Part shown: positions 32,040-40,611 of the stretch, piece by piece | Numbering within the stretch: the first letter of the stretch is position 1 | Layout: every line of letters starts with the position of its first letter | Assembly: GCF_037126175.1 (NCBI RefSeq) | Contig: NZ_CP146986.1 | Location: 1,268,501-1,332,500 of the forward strand | DNA length: 64,000 nt | Direction: 5' to 3' | Source: Pseudomonas sp. RSB 5.4 | GTDB taxonomy: Bacteria; Pseudomonadota; Gammaproteobacteria; Pseudomonadales; Pseudomonadaceae | Notes under the pieces: model-generated | Databases searched by the model: none | What the model saw: the letters and a program-made list of their open reading frames with translations, nothing else | What the model was told of the DNA's origin: nothing | Made by a program: the position numbers and the translations under genes

Positions 32040-33626
32040 TTATTTGTGGCCGGCTTTACCCAGCGCCTTGGCGACCAGTTGTTCGTAGAGCTCGGCATAG
32101 GGTTCGACCGCTTTGCACCAGTTGAACGGCGCAGCCATCGCCCGGCAGCGCATGGCGTTGAGCAAGTCGGGGAAGGCGAATACCTTGAACGCGCGGCTCA
32201 GGGCTTCGCGGTAGCTGTCGGCCGTGGATTCGTCGAAGAGGAAACCGGTGACGCCATTCTCGATGGTGTCGGCCAGGCCGCCAGTGTTGCGCGCCACCGG
32301 CAGCGAGCCGAAACGCTGGGCGTACATCTGGCTCAGGCCGCAGGGCTCATAACGCGACGGCATCAGCAGGAAATCACTGCCGGCGAACATGCGCCGGGCA
32401 TCGGTCTCATTGAAGCCGATGCGCACGCCGATCTGCCCGGGAAAGCGCAGCGCCAGCTCGCGCATGGCCTGTTCTTCTTCCGGCTCGCCACGGCCGATGA
32501 TCGCGATCTGGCCGCCGTTCTGCACGATGTACTCGGAGACTGCCTGGGTCAGGTCCAGGCCTTTCTGATAAACCAGACGCGAGACCACGGCAAACAGCGG
32601 GCCGCTGGAATCTTTCAAGCCAAACAGTTCACGCACATGGGCGGCGTTGACGGCTTTGCCTTCCCAGTCGCCGATGGCGAACGGCGCAAACAGGTGCGGA
32701 TCAGTGGCCGCGTCCCAACTCTCGTCGATGCCGTTGGGAATGCCGCTGAGCAAGCCTTGCTGGGTCTTGGCGGCGAGAAAGCCGTCGAGACCGCAGCCGA
32801 AATCCGGGGTGGTGATTTCCTGGGCGTAGGTGGCGCTGACCGTGGTGATGTGGCTCGAATAGGCCATGCCGGCCTTGAGGAACGACATTTTGCCGTAGAA
32901 CTCCATGCCTTCCTGTTGCAGGGCATGGTTCGGGATGCCGAGCTCCGGGCACGAGCCGAGGCTGGTCACGCCTTGATAAGCCAGGTTGTGAATGGTGAAC
33001 AGGGTCGGCGTGCGCTGCCCGCGCCAGTGCATATAAGCAGGGGCCAGGCCGGCCGGCCAGTCGTGGGCGTGCACCAGATCCGGGCACCAGTGAATTTGTG
33101 CGAGGTTGGCGGCGATGTCGGCAGCGGCCAGGCCCAGGCGGGCGAAACGAATATGGTTGTCAGGCCAGTCGCGACCGTTATTGGCACCGTACGGCGAACC
33201 TTCACGTTCATAGAGTTCAGGGCAGATCAGCACATAGATCACCAGCCCGTCCGGCATGTCCATGCGGCCGATCTTGCACGGGGGCAACGCGGCATGGCCG
33301 CCGAGTTCGCCGATGATGTGGATCGGGTTCTCGCTGTGCATCACCTGCGGATAACCGGGGATCAACACGCGCACATCGTGCAGGTGCGCCATGGCGCGGG
33401 GCAGGGCGGCGGAGACGTCACCCAGACCGCCTGTCTTCACCAGATCGGCGATTTCCGAGGTCACGAACAACACTTTCTTCTTGTTGGGATTCTGGCTGGC
33501 GACCGGCGTCAGCGTTTTGGTGCCCGGGACGTTGATCGACCGGCTGCCGGGAAGACTCACCGTGCTCGATTCACCAACCGCCTGCTGAGCACGCTCTCCC
33601 TGAATATCCAATGCCGCACTGATCAT
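32040..33626 (-). CDS. glgA: Glycogen synthase GlgA
   Basis: A 528-residue GT5 glycosyltransferase. After an about 50-residue N-terminal extension come VLFVTSEIADLVKTGGLGDVSAALP (donor-binding KTGGLGDV), DLVHAHDWPAGLAPAYMHWRG, TLFTIHNLAYQGV, TTVSATYAQEITTPDFGCGLDGFL, IPNGIDESWDAATDPHL, VVSRLVYQKGLDL and MPSRYEPCGLSQMYAQRFGSLPVARNTGGLADTI, so both Rossmann halves are complete. It extends alpha-1,4-glucan from ADP-glucose. No glgC is in the window. ATG 33626 follows GGGAG. It heads the glgA-treZ-malQ-treY-DUF2934 operon. Confidence 0.95.
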   Translation of the reverse strand: MISAALDIQGERAQQAVGESSTVSLPGSRSINVPGTKTLTPVASQNPNKKKVLFVTSEIADLVKTGGLGDVSAALPRAMAHLHDVRVLIPGYPQVMHSENPIHIIGELGGHAALPPCKIGRMDMPDGLVIYVLICPELYEREGSPYGANNGRDWPDNHIRFARLGLAAADIAANLAQIHWCPDLVHAHDWPAGLAPAYMHWRGQRTPTLFTIHNLAYQGVTSLGSCPELGIPNHALQQEGMEFYGKMSFLKAGMAYSSHITTVSATYAQEITTPDFGCGLDGFLAAKTQQGLLSGIPNGIDESWDAATDPHLFAPFAIGDWEGKAVNAAHVRELFGLKDSSGPLFAVVSRLVYQKGLDLTQAVSEYIVQNGGQIAIIGRGEPEEEQAMRELALRFPGQIGVRIGFNETDARRMFAGSDFLLMPSRYEPCGLSQMYAQRFGSLPVARNTGGLADTIENGVTGFLFDESTADSYREALSRAFKVFAFPDLLNAMRCRAMAAPFNWCKAVEPYAELYEQLVAKALGKAGHK

Positions 33627-34111
33627 ATGAATCTCCCGTGTCGTTGATCTGATTCTTGTCTGGAACAAGCCATATCCATGGCCAAATCCTGTGGCCGGGC
33701 GCAAACGCGCCACGCATCGGTGAGCAAACGCTACCCAACACGCGCAAGCAGAATGGATGAAGGGGGCGTTGCAAGGATTGCACCAGTCACGTTGCCCCTG
33801 TGTTGCAGATGACCCGCCGCTTCACGCAAAAGTTTCGACTTTTTTTACGTGCAGTGACCGACTGGTCTAACCCCGCGAAAATCAGTCTAGGCCAGATCCT
33901 AGAGCGGGCGAGAGCAAATGGTAAATTGTTCGACAATCGGTTTGCAGGCGGTGAAAGACGTGGTGTGCAGGGCTGAACGCACCGACGAAGTGCAGGTTTT
34001 TTCCTTTGGAAGGGCTAAAACGGTGACTGGTCGGTCACGTTTCTGTGCTAGCGGGGATGGAGGCTGCACTGTTGTGGTGCGGGCAGTTTGTTGATGTGTT
34101 GTCTATTAAGG
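33627..34111. other. Upstream region of glgA without a gene
   Basis: About 485 nt with no convincing open frame, containing the presumed glgA promoter on the - strand. It includes a 16-nt imperfect palindrome GTGACTGGTCGGTCAC at about 34023-34038, with a related GTGACCGACTGGTC near 33854, which could be a regulator operator. A GAAACTT on the - strand near 33830 resembles an AlgU -35 but has no good -10. Nothing firm. Confidence 0.35.
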
Positions 34112-34193
34112 CCCCTTCGCGAGCAAGCCCGCTCCCACAGTTGATTTGTGTACGACACATTTCCAATGTGGGAGCGGGCTTGCTCGCGAAGGC
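34112..34193. repeat. Intergenic inverted repeat, family C
   Basis: CCTTCGCGAGCAAGCCCGCT and AGCGGGCTTGCTCGCGAAGG with TCCCAC / GTGGGA at the tip. Between glgA and the 2-hydroxyacid dehydrogenase. Confidence 0.85.
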
Positions 34194-34226
34194 GTCAGTC
34201 GGGTCACCGCCATCCAGCACTGACGA

Positions 34227-35180
34227 TCAATTCAACAGGCGCAGCGGGCTCCCCGCCGCCCAAGCCTGAATATCCTCGATCATCTGCGCAAAGAACTGTT
34301 CATAGTTCTGCCGACTCACATACCCCACATGCGGCGTGGCCAATACATTCTCCAGTGTGCGAAACGGGTGCAGTTCAGGCAGCGGCTCCTGATCGAACAC
34401 ATCCAGCGCCGCCCCGGCGATCTTGTGTTTCTGCAATGCCTTGATCAGCGCCGCTTCATCGACGATCGGCCCGCGCGCGGTGTTGATCAGCAGCGCGGTG
34501 TTTTTCATCCAGTCCAGCGCCTGCGCATCGACCAACCCGCGGCTGCGCTCGCTGAGTACCAGGTGCACCGAGAGCACGTCGGCCTGCTCGAACAATTCCT
34601 GCTTGCTGACGTAGGTCACGCCGGCCTGCTGCGCGCGCTCGGCGGTGAGGTTTTCGCTCCAGGCAATCACGCGCATGCCGAACACCTGACCGAATTGCGC
34701 GACCTTCTGGCCAATGCTGCCAAGACCGAGGATGCCCAAGGTCTTGCCATGCAAGTCGCCGCCCAGCCCTTGCTGCCAGCCACCGGCGCGCAGGGAGTTG
34801 GCTTCATTCACCAGGTTGCGCGTGGCGGCCATGATCAGTGCCCAGGTCAGTTCCGGTGCCGCATGCTTGTAGCTGTCGGTACCGCAGACCTTGATGCCGA
34901 GGCCGGCGGCCGCCTGCATATCCAGCGCCGCGTTGCGCATGCCGCCGGTGACCAGTAGCTTGAGGTTGGGCAGGCGCTGCAGCAGATCCTGGTCGAAACG
35001 CGTGCGCTCGCGCATCACGCAGATCACCTGGTACTTGCCCAGTCGTTCGGCCAGCACGGCGTTGTCAGCCGGGTAGTCATGCACGAAGCTGACTTCGCCG
35101 ATGCTGTCGAGCACCGACCAGTCGACCACACCCCGTGCCACGTCCTGCCAGTCATCAATCACTGCAATCTGCACCGCCAT
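34227..35180 (-). CDS. D-2-hydroxyacid dehydrogenase family protein
   Basis: A 317-residue NAD(P)-dependent enzyme that interconverts 2-oxo and D-2-hydroxy acids. It has the split catalytic domain (MRERTRFDQDLLQRLPNLKLLVTGGMRNAALDM), the nucleotide site GKTLGILGLGSIGQKVAQFG, NTARGPIVDEAALIKAL with the catalytic Arg nearby, GAALDVFDQEPLP for the Glu, and ATPHVGYVSRQNYE where His is the acid/base. No signal peptide. It starts 13 nt after the stop of the alpha/beta hydrolase gene, so the two may be co-transcribed. Substrate unknown. Confidence 0.88.
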   Translation of the reverse strand: MAVQIAVIDDWQDVARGVVDWSVLDSIGEVSFVHDYPADNAVLAERLGKYQVICVMRERTRFDQDLLQRLPNLKLLVTGGMRNAALDMQAAAGLGIKVCGTDSYKHAAPELTWALIMAATRNLVNEANSLRAGGWQQGLGGDLHGKTLGILGLGSIGQKVAQFGQVFGMRVIAWSENLTAERAQQAGVTYVSKQELFEQADVLSVHLVLSERSRGLVDAQALDWMKNTALLINTARGPIVDEAALIKALQKHKIAGAALDVFDQEPLPELHPFRTLENVLATPHVGYVSRQNYEQFFAQMIEDIQAWAAGSPLRLLN

Positions 35181-35193
35181 CAGCCTTACCTCA

Positions 35194-36243
35194 TCAACGA
35201 ACGGGATTGGAATTGTTCAGCCAGCCGAGCAAGGCCTGATGAAATTTTGCCGGTTCTTCCATCTGCGGCGCGTGGCCCAGGCCGGGGAATTCCACTAGCG
35301 TCGACTGTGGGATCAGCTTGGCGACCTGCTTGCCGAGCACGTCATAGTGACCGATTTTCGCCTTGACCTCGGGGGAAGCGAGATCCTTGCCAATGGCCGT
35401 GGTATCAGAGGTGCCGATCAGCAACAGGGTCGGCATCTTCAGGTCCTTGAACTCGTAGTACACCGGCTGGGTGAAAATCATGTCGTAGATCAGCGCCGAG
35501 TTCCACGCCACCCGGGTTTTCCCCGGGCCGTTGCTCAGGCCGGCGAGCATGTCGACCCAACGGTCGAATTCGGGTTTCCAGCGGCCGTCGTAATAGGTGG
35601 TGCGCTCATAGTCACGAATGCCTTGGGCGGTGACTTTCAGTTCGCGCTGATACCACTGATCAACGGTGCGATAGGGCACGCCAAGGGCTTTCCAGTCTTC
35701 CAGACCGATCGGATTGACCAGCGCCAGTTGTTCGACCTGATCCGGGAACAGCAGCGCATAGCGCGTGGCGAGCATGCCGCCGGTGGAGTGGCCAAGCAGC
35801 GAGGCTTTCTGGATGCCGAGCGTCTTGAGCAGGCGATGAGTGTTGGTTGCCAACTGCTGGAAACTGTATTGATAGTTGTCAGGTTTGCTGGAGGTGCAGA
35901 AGCCGATCTGATCCGGCGCGACGACCCGGTAACCGGCCTCGCTCAAGGCCTTGATCGAACTGTCCCAGGTGGCGGCGCAAAAGTTCTTGCCGTGCATCAG
36001 CACCACGGTGCGACCGTTGGCCTTGCCTTGGGCGGCAACATCCATGTAGCCCATCTGCAGGGATTTCCCCTGTGACTCAAAGGCAAAGTGCTTGAGTGTG
36101 TAGGGGTATTGGAACCCTTGCAGCTCCGGACCATAGGTCGGGGCGTCGTTCGGGGCGTTGTCGGGCACGGCCGCCTGGGCCAATAGCGGCAGCGCTGTGC
36201 TGAGGAACAGGCCGGGCAGCCAGCGTGTGAGCGTGACGGACAT
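35194..36243 (-). CDS. Secreted alpha/beta hydrolase
   Basis: A 349-residue alpha/beta-hydrolase with a Sec signal peptide (MSVTLTRWLPGLFLSTALPLLAQAA, cleavage likely before VPDN), so it is probably periplasmic. VVLMHGKNFCAATWD is the oxyanion region, LLGHSTGGMLATRYAL carries the nucleophile Ser, LLLIGTSDTTA the acid region, and FPGLGHAPQMEEPAKF the catalytic His. ATG 36243 is preferred because ATGGAGTTTGCCCTT just upstream supplies GGAG at 8 nt; ATG 36258 has no such site. It precedes the hydroxyacid dehydrogenase by 13 nt. It looks like an esterase or lactonase; substrate unknown. Confidence 0.85.
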   Translation of the reverse strand: MSVTLTRWLPGLFLSTALPLLAQAAVPDNAPNDAPTYGPELQGFQYPYTLKHFAFESQGKSLQMGYMDVAAQGKANGRTVVLMHGKNFCAATWDSSIKALSEAGYRVVAPDQIGFCTSSKPDNYQYSFQQLATNTHRLLKTLGIQKASLLGHSTGGMLATRYALLFPDQVEQLALVNPIGLEDWKALGVPYRTVDQWYQRELKVTAQGIRDYERTTYYDGRWKPEFDRWVDMLAGLSNGPGKTRVAWNSALIYDMIFTQPVYYEFKDLKMPTLLLIGTSDTTAIGKDLASPEVKAKIGHYDVLGKQVAKLIPQSTLVEFPGLGHAPQMEEPAKFHQALLGWLNNSNPVR

Positions 36244-36329
36244 AAGGGCAAACTCCATGGAAATCGACCGATGCTGGAACGCCCGGATTAGGGCGACGTT
36301 AACCACAGGCAACGCCGTGGCGTGAATGT

Positions 36330-36764
36330 TCAACCGAGCCAGCCCAGGGTCAGCATCGCCACCACGGCGTAGCGCGCAGCTTTGGCCAGCGTGACGATCA
36401 GCAGAAAGCGCCCCAGCGGTTCGCGCATGACGCCGGCGATCAGGGTCAACGGATCGCCGATCACCGGCAGCCAACTCAGCAGCAGCGACCAATGTCCGTA
36501 GCGCTCATAATGTTTGCGCGCGGTGGCCATGTGTCTGGCGTTGACGGGAAACCAGCGCCGATCCTGAAAGCGTTCGAGGCCGCGTCCCAGCCACCAGTTG
36601 ACCAGCGAACCGAGGACATTGCCCAGTGTCGCCACGCCCAGCAGGCCCCAGAGCCAGTAACGGTCACTGACGATCAGACCGACCAGCAGCGCTTCGGATT
36701 GCAGCGGCAACAGCGTCGCAGCGCCGAACGCCGCCGCGAACAGCCCGACGTAACCGGCAGCCAT
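36330..36764 (-). CDS. YqaA family membrane protein
   Basis: A 144-residue inner-membrane protein of the small DedA/SNARE-associated (YqaA) group. It has hydrophobic segments at the N terminus (YVGLFAAAFGAATLLPLQSEALLVGLIV), a GVATLGNVLGSLVNWWLGRGLE stretch, and WSLLLSWLPVIGDPLTLIAGVMREPLGRFLLIVTLAKAARY, the conserved DedA-like core with Gly-Asp-Pro. Members may be lipid scramblases or transporters. Its ATG overlaps the stop of the DUF411 gene by one nt (TGATG), so expression is coupled to that metal-binding protein. Confidence 0.85.
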   Translation of the reverse strand: MAAGYVGLFAAAFGAATLLPLQSEALLVGLIVSDRYWLWGLLGVATLGNVLGSLVNWWLGRGLERFQDRRWFPVNARHMATARKHYERYGHWSLLLSWLPVIGDPLTLIAGVMREPLGRFLLIVTLAKAARYAVVAMLTLGWLG

Positions 36765-37210
36765 CAGTGGCCCGGGTAGTCCGCCACCACCACATCCGTG
36801 CCGTCCTTTTTCAGGCCGATCACTTGATAGGCATCGCTCATACCGTCCATTTCCATGCCCGGCGAACCCATGGGCATACCCGGAGCGGCGATACCCAGCA
36901 GATCGTCGCGCTTGCTCAGGGCCAGCACTTGTTCAGCCGGCACATGGCCTTCGACGAACTTGCCGTTGATCAGCGCGGTATGGCAAGAGCCGAGGCGCGG
37001 TGGCACGCCGTGTTGCTGCTTGAAGCTGCTCATGTCGCTTTCGACGTGATCTTCGACTTTGAAGCCGTTGGCTTCGAGATGGCTGATCCATTTCTTGCAG
37101 CAGCCGCAATTGGCGTCGCGATGCACTTCGATCGGGATCAGCTCGGCGGCCTGGGCCAGGGAGGACAGGAGCAGGGCGCTGAGGGCGGCGATTCGCAAAG
37201 GGTTTCGCAT
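36764..37210 (-). CDS. DUF411 periplasmic metal-binding protein
   Basis: A 148-residue secreted protein. The signal peptide MRNPLRIAALSALLLSSLAQA is followed by IEVHRDANCGCCKKWISHLEANGF, whose CGCC motif is the hallmark of DUF411. GSCHTALINGKFVEGHVPAEQVL and a Met-rich stretch GMPMGSPGMEMDGM look suited to copper or silver. Family members are linked to copper resistance. ATG 37210 starts the signal peptide; the longer frame above it runs into a repeat. It is coupled to the YqaA gene. No copper pump lies beside it. Confidence 0.85.
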   Translation of the reverse strand: MRNPLRIAALSALLLSSLAQAAELIPIEVHRDANCGCCKKWISHLEANGFKVEDHVESDMSSFKQQHGVPPRLGSCHTALINGKFVEGHVPAEQVLALSKRDDLLGIAAPGMPMGSPGMEMDGMSDAYQVIGLKKDGTDVVVADYPGH

Positions 37211-37249
37211 GAGGGTTCTCGACTCGCAGACAATCCAGTGATGAGCAGT

Positions 37250-37356
37250 TGTAGTGAGGGGATTCAGCGAAACGTCGCACCGCCCCGATGGCCTGCGCAG
37301 CGGGCCTGAAAGGAGAGGCGCTTCGCGCCTGTCGGGGATAAATCCCCTCACTACAG
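37250..37356. repeat. Intergenic inverted repeat, family B variant
   Basis: GTAGTGAGGGGATTCAGCGA and GGGGATAAATCCCCTCACTAC, with GGAGAGGCGCTTCGCGCCT inside as a secondary hairpin. Upstream of the DUF411 gene. Confidence 0.75.
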
Positions 37357-37516
37357 GTCATTTTTCAAACGGCCATTTTGACCGGATTATCCTGCCGGGC
37401 ATCAACGGAGTGTTTCAAGTTGATACAAGGCAGGCTGGCAGGATGATCATGGATCAAGCCTGACAGCCTGCTGAGCGGGAGATTACAAATCTGTCAGGCG
37501 GAATGGAGACGCGCTC

Positions 37517-37646
37517 TGTGGCGAGGGAGCTTGCTCCCGCTCGGCTGCGTAGCAGTCGTCAATTGGTCAATTTCGGCTTCCTGTCTATCGCGGTGTCAGA
37601 GTTGGGGCCGCTTCGCGACCCAGCGGGAGCAAGCTCCCTCGCCACA
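37517..37646. repeat. Intergenic inverted repeat, family B
   Basis: TGTGGCGAGGGAGCTTGCTC and GAGCAAGCTCCCTCGCCACA around about 90 nt with internal GGCTGCGTAGC / GGCCGCTTCGC elements. Just downstream of the chemoreceptor stop; the 37211-37663 gap otherwise shows no gene. Confidence 0.85.
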
Positions 37647-37663
37647 ATAGACTGGTAGGGGAA

Positions 37664-39655
37664 TCAACGAACCTTGAACCGCCCCATGATCGCGCTCACC
37701 CGGTTGTTGGCTTCGAGCAACTGACGGGTATTGCGTTCGCTGGCCTGACCGCTGTGCACCAGTTCTTCAACCATGTGGCGGATCTGCACCATGCTGCGGT
37801 TGATCTCTTCGGTCACCGCGCTTTGCTGTTCGGCAGCGGTGGCGATCTGGGTGCTGAGGCTGTTGATGTGGCTGACCGAACCGGCCATTTCATCGAGGCC
37901 CGAGTTGACCCGGGCAGTGGCGTCAGCGGCGGATTGGCAACTGGCCTGCGTGTTTTCCATGGCGGCGACCGACGAACTCACGCCCTGTGTCAGGCGGGTC
38001 AACATCTCGTTGATTTCCGAGGTGCTGGCCTGGGTGCGGGCGGCGAGGGCGCGGACTTCATCGGCGACCACGGCAAAGCCGCGGCCCTGTTCACCGGCGC
38101 GCGCGGCTTCAATAGCAGCGTTGAGTGCCAGCAGGTTGGTCTGCCCGGCAATCGCGCCGATCACCCCGAGAATTTCGGTGATGCGCTGCGCGTCCTGCTG
38201 CATGTTTTCGACTTTCTGGGTGGCACTGGCCACTTCGTCGATCAAGGCCACCACGCTGTTGGTCGCTTCCCCGACCACGACCCGCGAACGGTCGGCGTTT
38301 TCGTTGGCGCGCTGGGTGAACGCTGCGGTTTCAGCGGCGTTCTGCGCAACGCTTTCGGCGGTCGAGCTCATCTCGGTGATGGCGGTGACGGTCTGATCGG
38401 TTTCCGAAGCGTGGCGCAGCAGGATCTGGCTGGTGTTGGCCGACGTACGCTGCAGGTCATCGAGGCTCGAGGCCATGGCGCCGGTGGCCTGCGTCACTTC
38501 ACCGATCATGTTCTGCAGGTAGGCAATGAAGGTGTTGACCGAGTGGCCGATGGCGCCCAGTTCGTCTTCGGCGCGGATGGTGATGCGGCGGGTCAGGTCG
38601 GCATCGCCGCTGGACAGCGAGTCGATGTTGGCCTTCAGGGCTTTCATCCTCGAAACCAGTTGGCGAATCGCGTAGACCTGCAACAGCACCAGCAGGATCA
38701 CCAGCGGAATCTGCAACAGGCTCAGGCTGCTGAGCACGTCGTCGCGCTGGGCGGTAAGCATCTTGGTCGGCAGGGCGGTGGCGAGGAACCACGGCGTGCC
38801 TTCGATCGGGCGCATGAAGAAGGTGCTGGCTTCACCGTTGTTGTCAAACTCGACGCGTTGCGCCTGCTCACGGTTCTGCAGGCCGGCCTTGACCTGACTG
38901 GCGAAGGTCGAGCCGGCGGCGAGTTCACTGATGTTCTTCAGCACGATCGGGCCGCTGATGCGCGAGCTGTTGCTGATGATCTTGCCGTCGGCCTCGACGA
39001 TCAGCATTTCGGCGTTCAGGTCTTTTTCCTTGCGCGCCACCAGATCGTTGAAGAAACCCAGCGTCACGTCGATGGTCGACACACCCCATGCCGCGCCGTT
39101 TTTCTGGATCGCCATGGCGCAGTTGGTGCGCGGTTCGGCGCTCGCATCATCCTTATAGGCCGCAGCCCAGGCGCACTGGCCGCGCGGGGTCTGCATACCG
39201 CCCTTGTACCAGCTCTGGTCGTAGTAGTTGGGGGCGGCGTCGCTGTTCCAGAACGTGTTGACCGCCAATTTGCCCGAGGCGTCGCGGTGCCAGAAGGTGC
39301 TGAATTTGTTGCGCCCGGCCTCGCGCTGGCCCGGCAATGGCCAGATCCCGCCACCGAAAACTTTCTGCTCGCCGTATTGATCCACCAGCCCCGGCAGCAC
39401 CGTATCGATGGCCGCGCTGTCGAGCAGCGGAATGGTCTGGGTAATGCTGCGCTGCTGTGACTGCACTTTGTTCAACTCGCCCTGAATCTGTTCGGCGACT
39501 TCGGCGATGCGGTTGAGCACTACCTGTTCTTCAGTCTGGCGCAGCTTGGGCGCGACCAGTTGGCTGATACCGACCACGGTCAGCACCGACAGCAGCAGGA
39601 TGAACAGAACCAGAAACAACGTGTAGCGAGCCTGAATGGTGCGGAATGCGGGCAT
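37664..39655 (-). CDS. Methyl-accepting chemotaxis protein (dCache sensor)
   Basis: A 663-residue transmembrane chemoreceptor. TM1 is at about residues 10-32 ([23 protein letters not shown]). A long periplasmic dCache-like domain follows ([47 protein letters not shown]). TM2 is near 320-340 ([19 protein letters not shown]), then HAMP, then the signalling hairpin tip [39 protein letters not shown]. The sensor is of the small-molecule type (amino acids, organic acids, amines); the ligand cannot be assigned. No C-terminal CheR-docking pentapeptide. It is monocistronic. Confidence 0.93.
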   Translation of the reverse strand: MPAFRTIQARYTLFLVLFILLLSVLTVVGISQLVAPKLRQTEEQVVLNRIAEVAEQIQGELNKVQSQQRSITQTIPLLDSAAIDTVLPGLVDQYGEQKVFGGGIWPLPGQREAGRNKFSTFWHRDASGKLAVNTFWNSDAAPNYYDQSWYKGGMQTPRGQCAWAAAYKDDASAEPRTNCAMAIQKNGAAWGVSTIDVTLGFFNDLVARKEKDLNAEMLIVEADGKIISNSSRISGPIVLKNISELAAGSTFASQVKAGLQNREQAQRVEFDNNGEASTFFMRPIEGTPWFLATALPTKMLTAQRDDVLSSLSLLQIPLVILLVLLQVYAIRQLVSRMKALKANIDSLSSGDADLTRRITIRAEDELGAIGHSVNTFIAYLQNMIGEVTQATGAMASSLDDLQRTSANTSQILLRHASETDQTVTAITEMSSTAESVAQNAAETAAFTQRANENADRSRVVVGEATNSVVALIDEVASATQKVENMQQDAQRITEILGVIGAIAGQTNLLALNAAIEAARAGEQGRGFAVVADEVRALAARTQASTSEINEMLTRLTQGVSSSVAAMENTQASCQSAADATARVNSGLDEMAGSVSHINSLSTQIATAAEQQSAVTEEINRSMVQIRHMVEELVHSGQASERNTRQLLEANNRVSAIMGRFKVR

Positions 39656-40009
39656 GGATACCGGTCCTTGAGCTGCGATTTTTTATTGTGGGTCGAGGGA
39701 AAAACGGCGGGATTACACCAGCGTATCGTCGGCGAACGGCGAAGCTTTAGGTACTTTCGTGCAAGAAAGCGATGGGCTGACAGAAGGGCGTATCGAGCTC
39801 GATACAAATGAATTCACCGGCACGTCAATCGGCGTGAAAAGGGAATCGGCAGGTATCGTCAAACTGCCATGAAGCCGCGCCACGGTGAACCTCTGGCGAT
39901 TTGTATCGAGAATGTACAGAAATTGTAAGCGACCGCACTAAAAGGGTTGGTGCCATCACTGGGCCGGTAGATACTTCCCGGCATTCGAGTGGTCCAGCAA
40001 GGACATTTC
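39656..40009. other. Intergenic region with no gene seen
   Basis: A roughly 350-nt gap between divergent genes, holding the presumed promoters of the chemoreceptor (- strand) and the hypothetical gene (+ strand). No repeat of families A-C and no convincing operator was found. Confidence 0.4.
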
Positions 40010-40039
40010 ATGGTTATTTCACAGGGAGTCTTCTCATGA
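40010..40039 (+). CDS. Nine-codon leader ORF overlapping the next start
   Basis: ATG 40010 follows AAGGA by 6 nt and encodes MVISQGVFS, stopping at a TGA that overlaps ATG 40036 (ATGA). A good ribosome site and exact stop-start overlap suggest translational coupling to the downstream gene. Short ORFs of this kind can also arise by chance. Confidence 0.35.
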   Translation: MVISQGVFS

Positions 40040-40563
40040 CGATCGGCATTGTCGGCGGCTGGGAGAGCAAGGCAGGGGTGCTGGTTCGCAATACAGGCGC
40101 GAAAAAGCAGGTGGCGCAGAGCGTCAAGGTGCAACAGATGCTGACCATGGTCGGCAACGATCCGAACGCGCTGAACACCGCTGAAATGGACAAGCAGGGC
40201 CTGCGCAAGAACATCAAGGGCTTTGATCCGGCGAACACTTCGGTCAAGCAACTGGGCAATCTGAGTGCATTCCTGCGTGGCCGCGGGCTGATTTCGGAGA
40301 TCACGTCCTTTACGTTGATGAACGCCGGCGACAAGTTCGACCGGTTCGGCGTGACCAAAGACGTCGATGCCAAGTTCAATGCGCTGGAGTATTTCGCCAC
40401 CCAGCTCGACGCGATCCAGACCAATGGCCTCAATGGCAATGCGTACGGCAAGAACCTGATCCCCGAATACAAAAAGGCGATCTACGTGCTGCAGAACCTG
40501 AAAACCTACGGTGAAGGCAACGCGCCGAAGCCTGTGGACCAAGGCGTCAAAGCCAAGGCATAA
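40036..40563 (+). CDS. Hypothetical protein, 175 aa
   Basis: I do not recognise this protein. It starts MTIGIVGGWESKAGVLVRN, is mostly hydrophilic with a basic, Asn/Lys-rich character, and has no signal peptide or membrane helix. Predicted helices include KQVAQSVKVQQMLTMVG, KQLGNLSAFLRGRGLISEITSF and KFNALEYFATQLDAIQ. The C terminus is a short disordered tail (GEGNAPKPVDQGVKAKA). GGGAG 8 nt upstream supports ATG 40036. The early VGGWES and a flexible tail are compatible with a small secreted or phage-like effector, but nothing proves this. A strong terminator follows. Confidence 0.65.
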   Translation: MTIGIVGGWESKAGVLVRNTGAKKQVAQSVKVQQMLTMVGNDPNALNTAEMDKQGLRKNIKGFDPANTSVKQLGNLSAFLRGRGLISEITSFTLMNAGDKFDRFGVTKDVDAKFNALEYFATQLDAIQTNGLNGNAYGKNLIPEYKKAIYVLQNLKTYGEGNAPKPVDQGVKAKA

Positions 40564-40571
40564 GCCGATCA

Positions 40572-40610
40572 AAAACGGCCCACCCATACGCTGGGTGGGC
40601 CGTTTTCGTT
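40572..40610. terminator. Strong bidirectional Rho-independent terminator
   Basis: AAAACGGCCCACCCA, loop TACGC, TGGGTGGGCCGTTTT: a 15-bp perfect stem with T-rich flanks on both strands. It ends the hypothetical gene (+) and the lux-like operon (-), whose last gene stops at 40612. Confidence 0.9.
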
Positions 40611-40611
40611 T

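Noticed and set aside
33815..33850. AlgU-like GAAACTT promoter for glgA
   Set aside because: The -35 has an extra base and no TCTGA-like -10 lies 16-17 nt away, so support is too weak.
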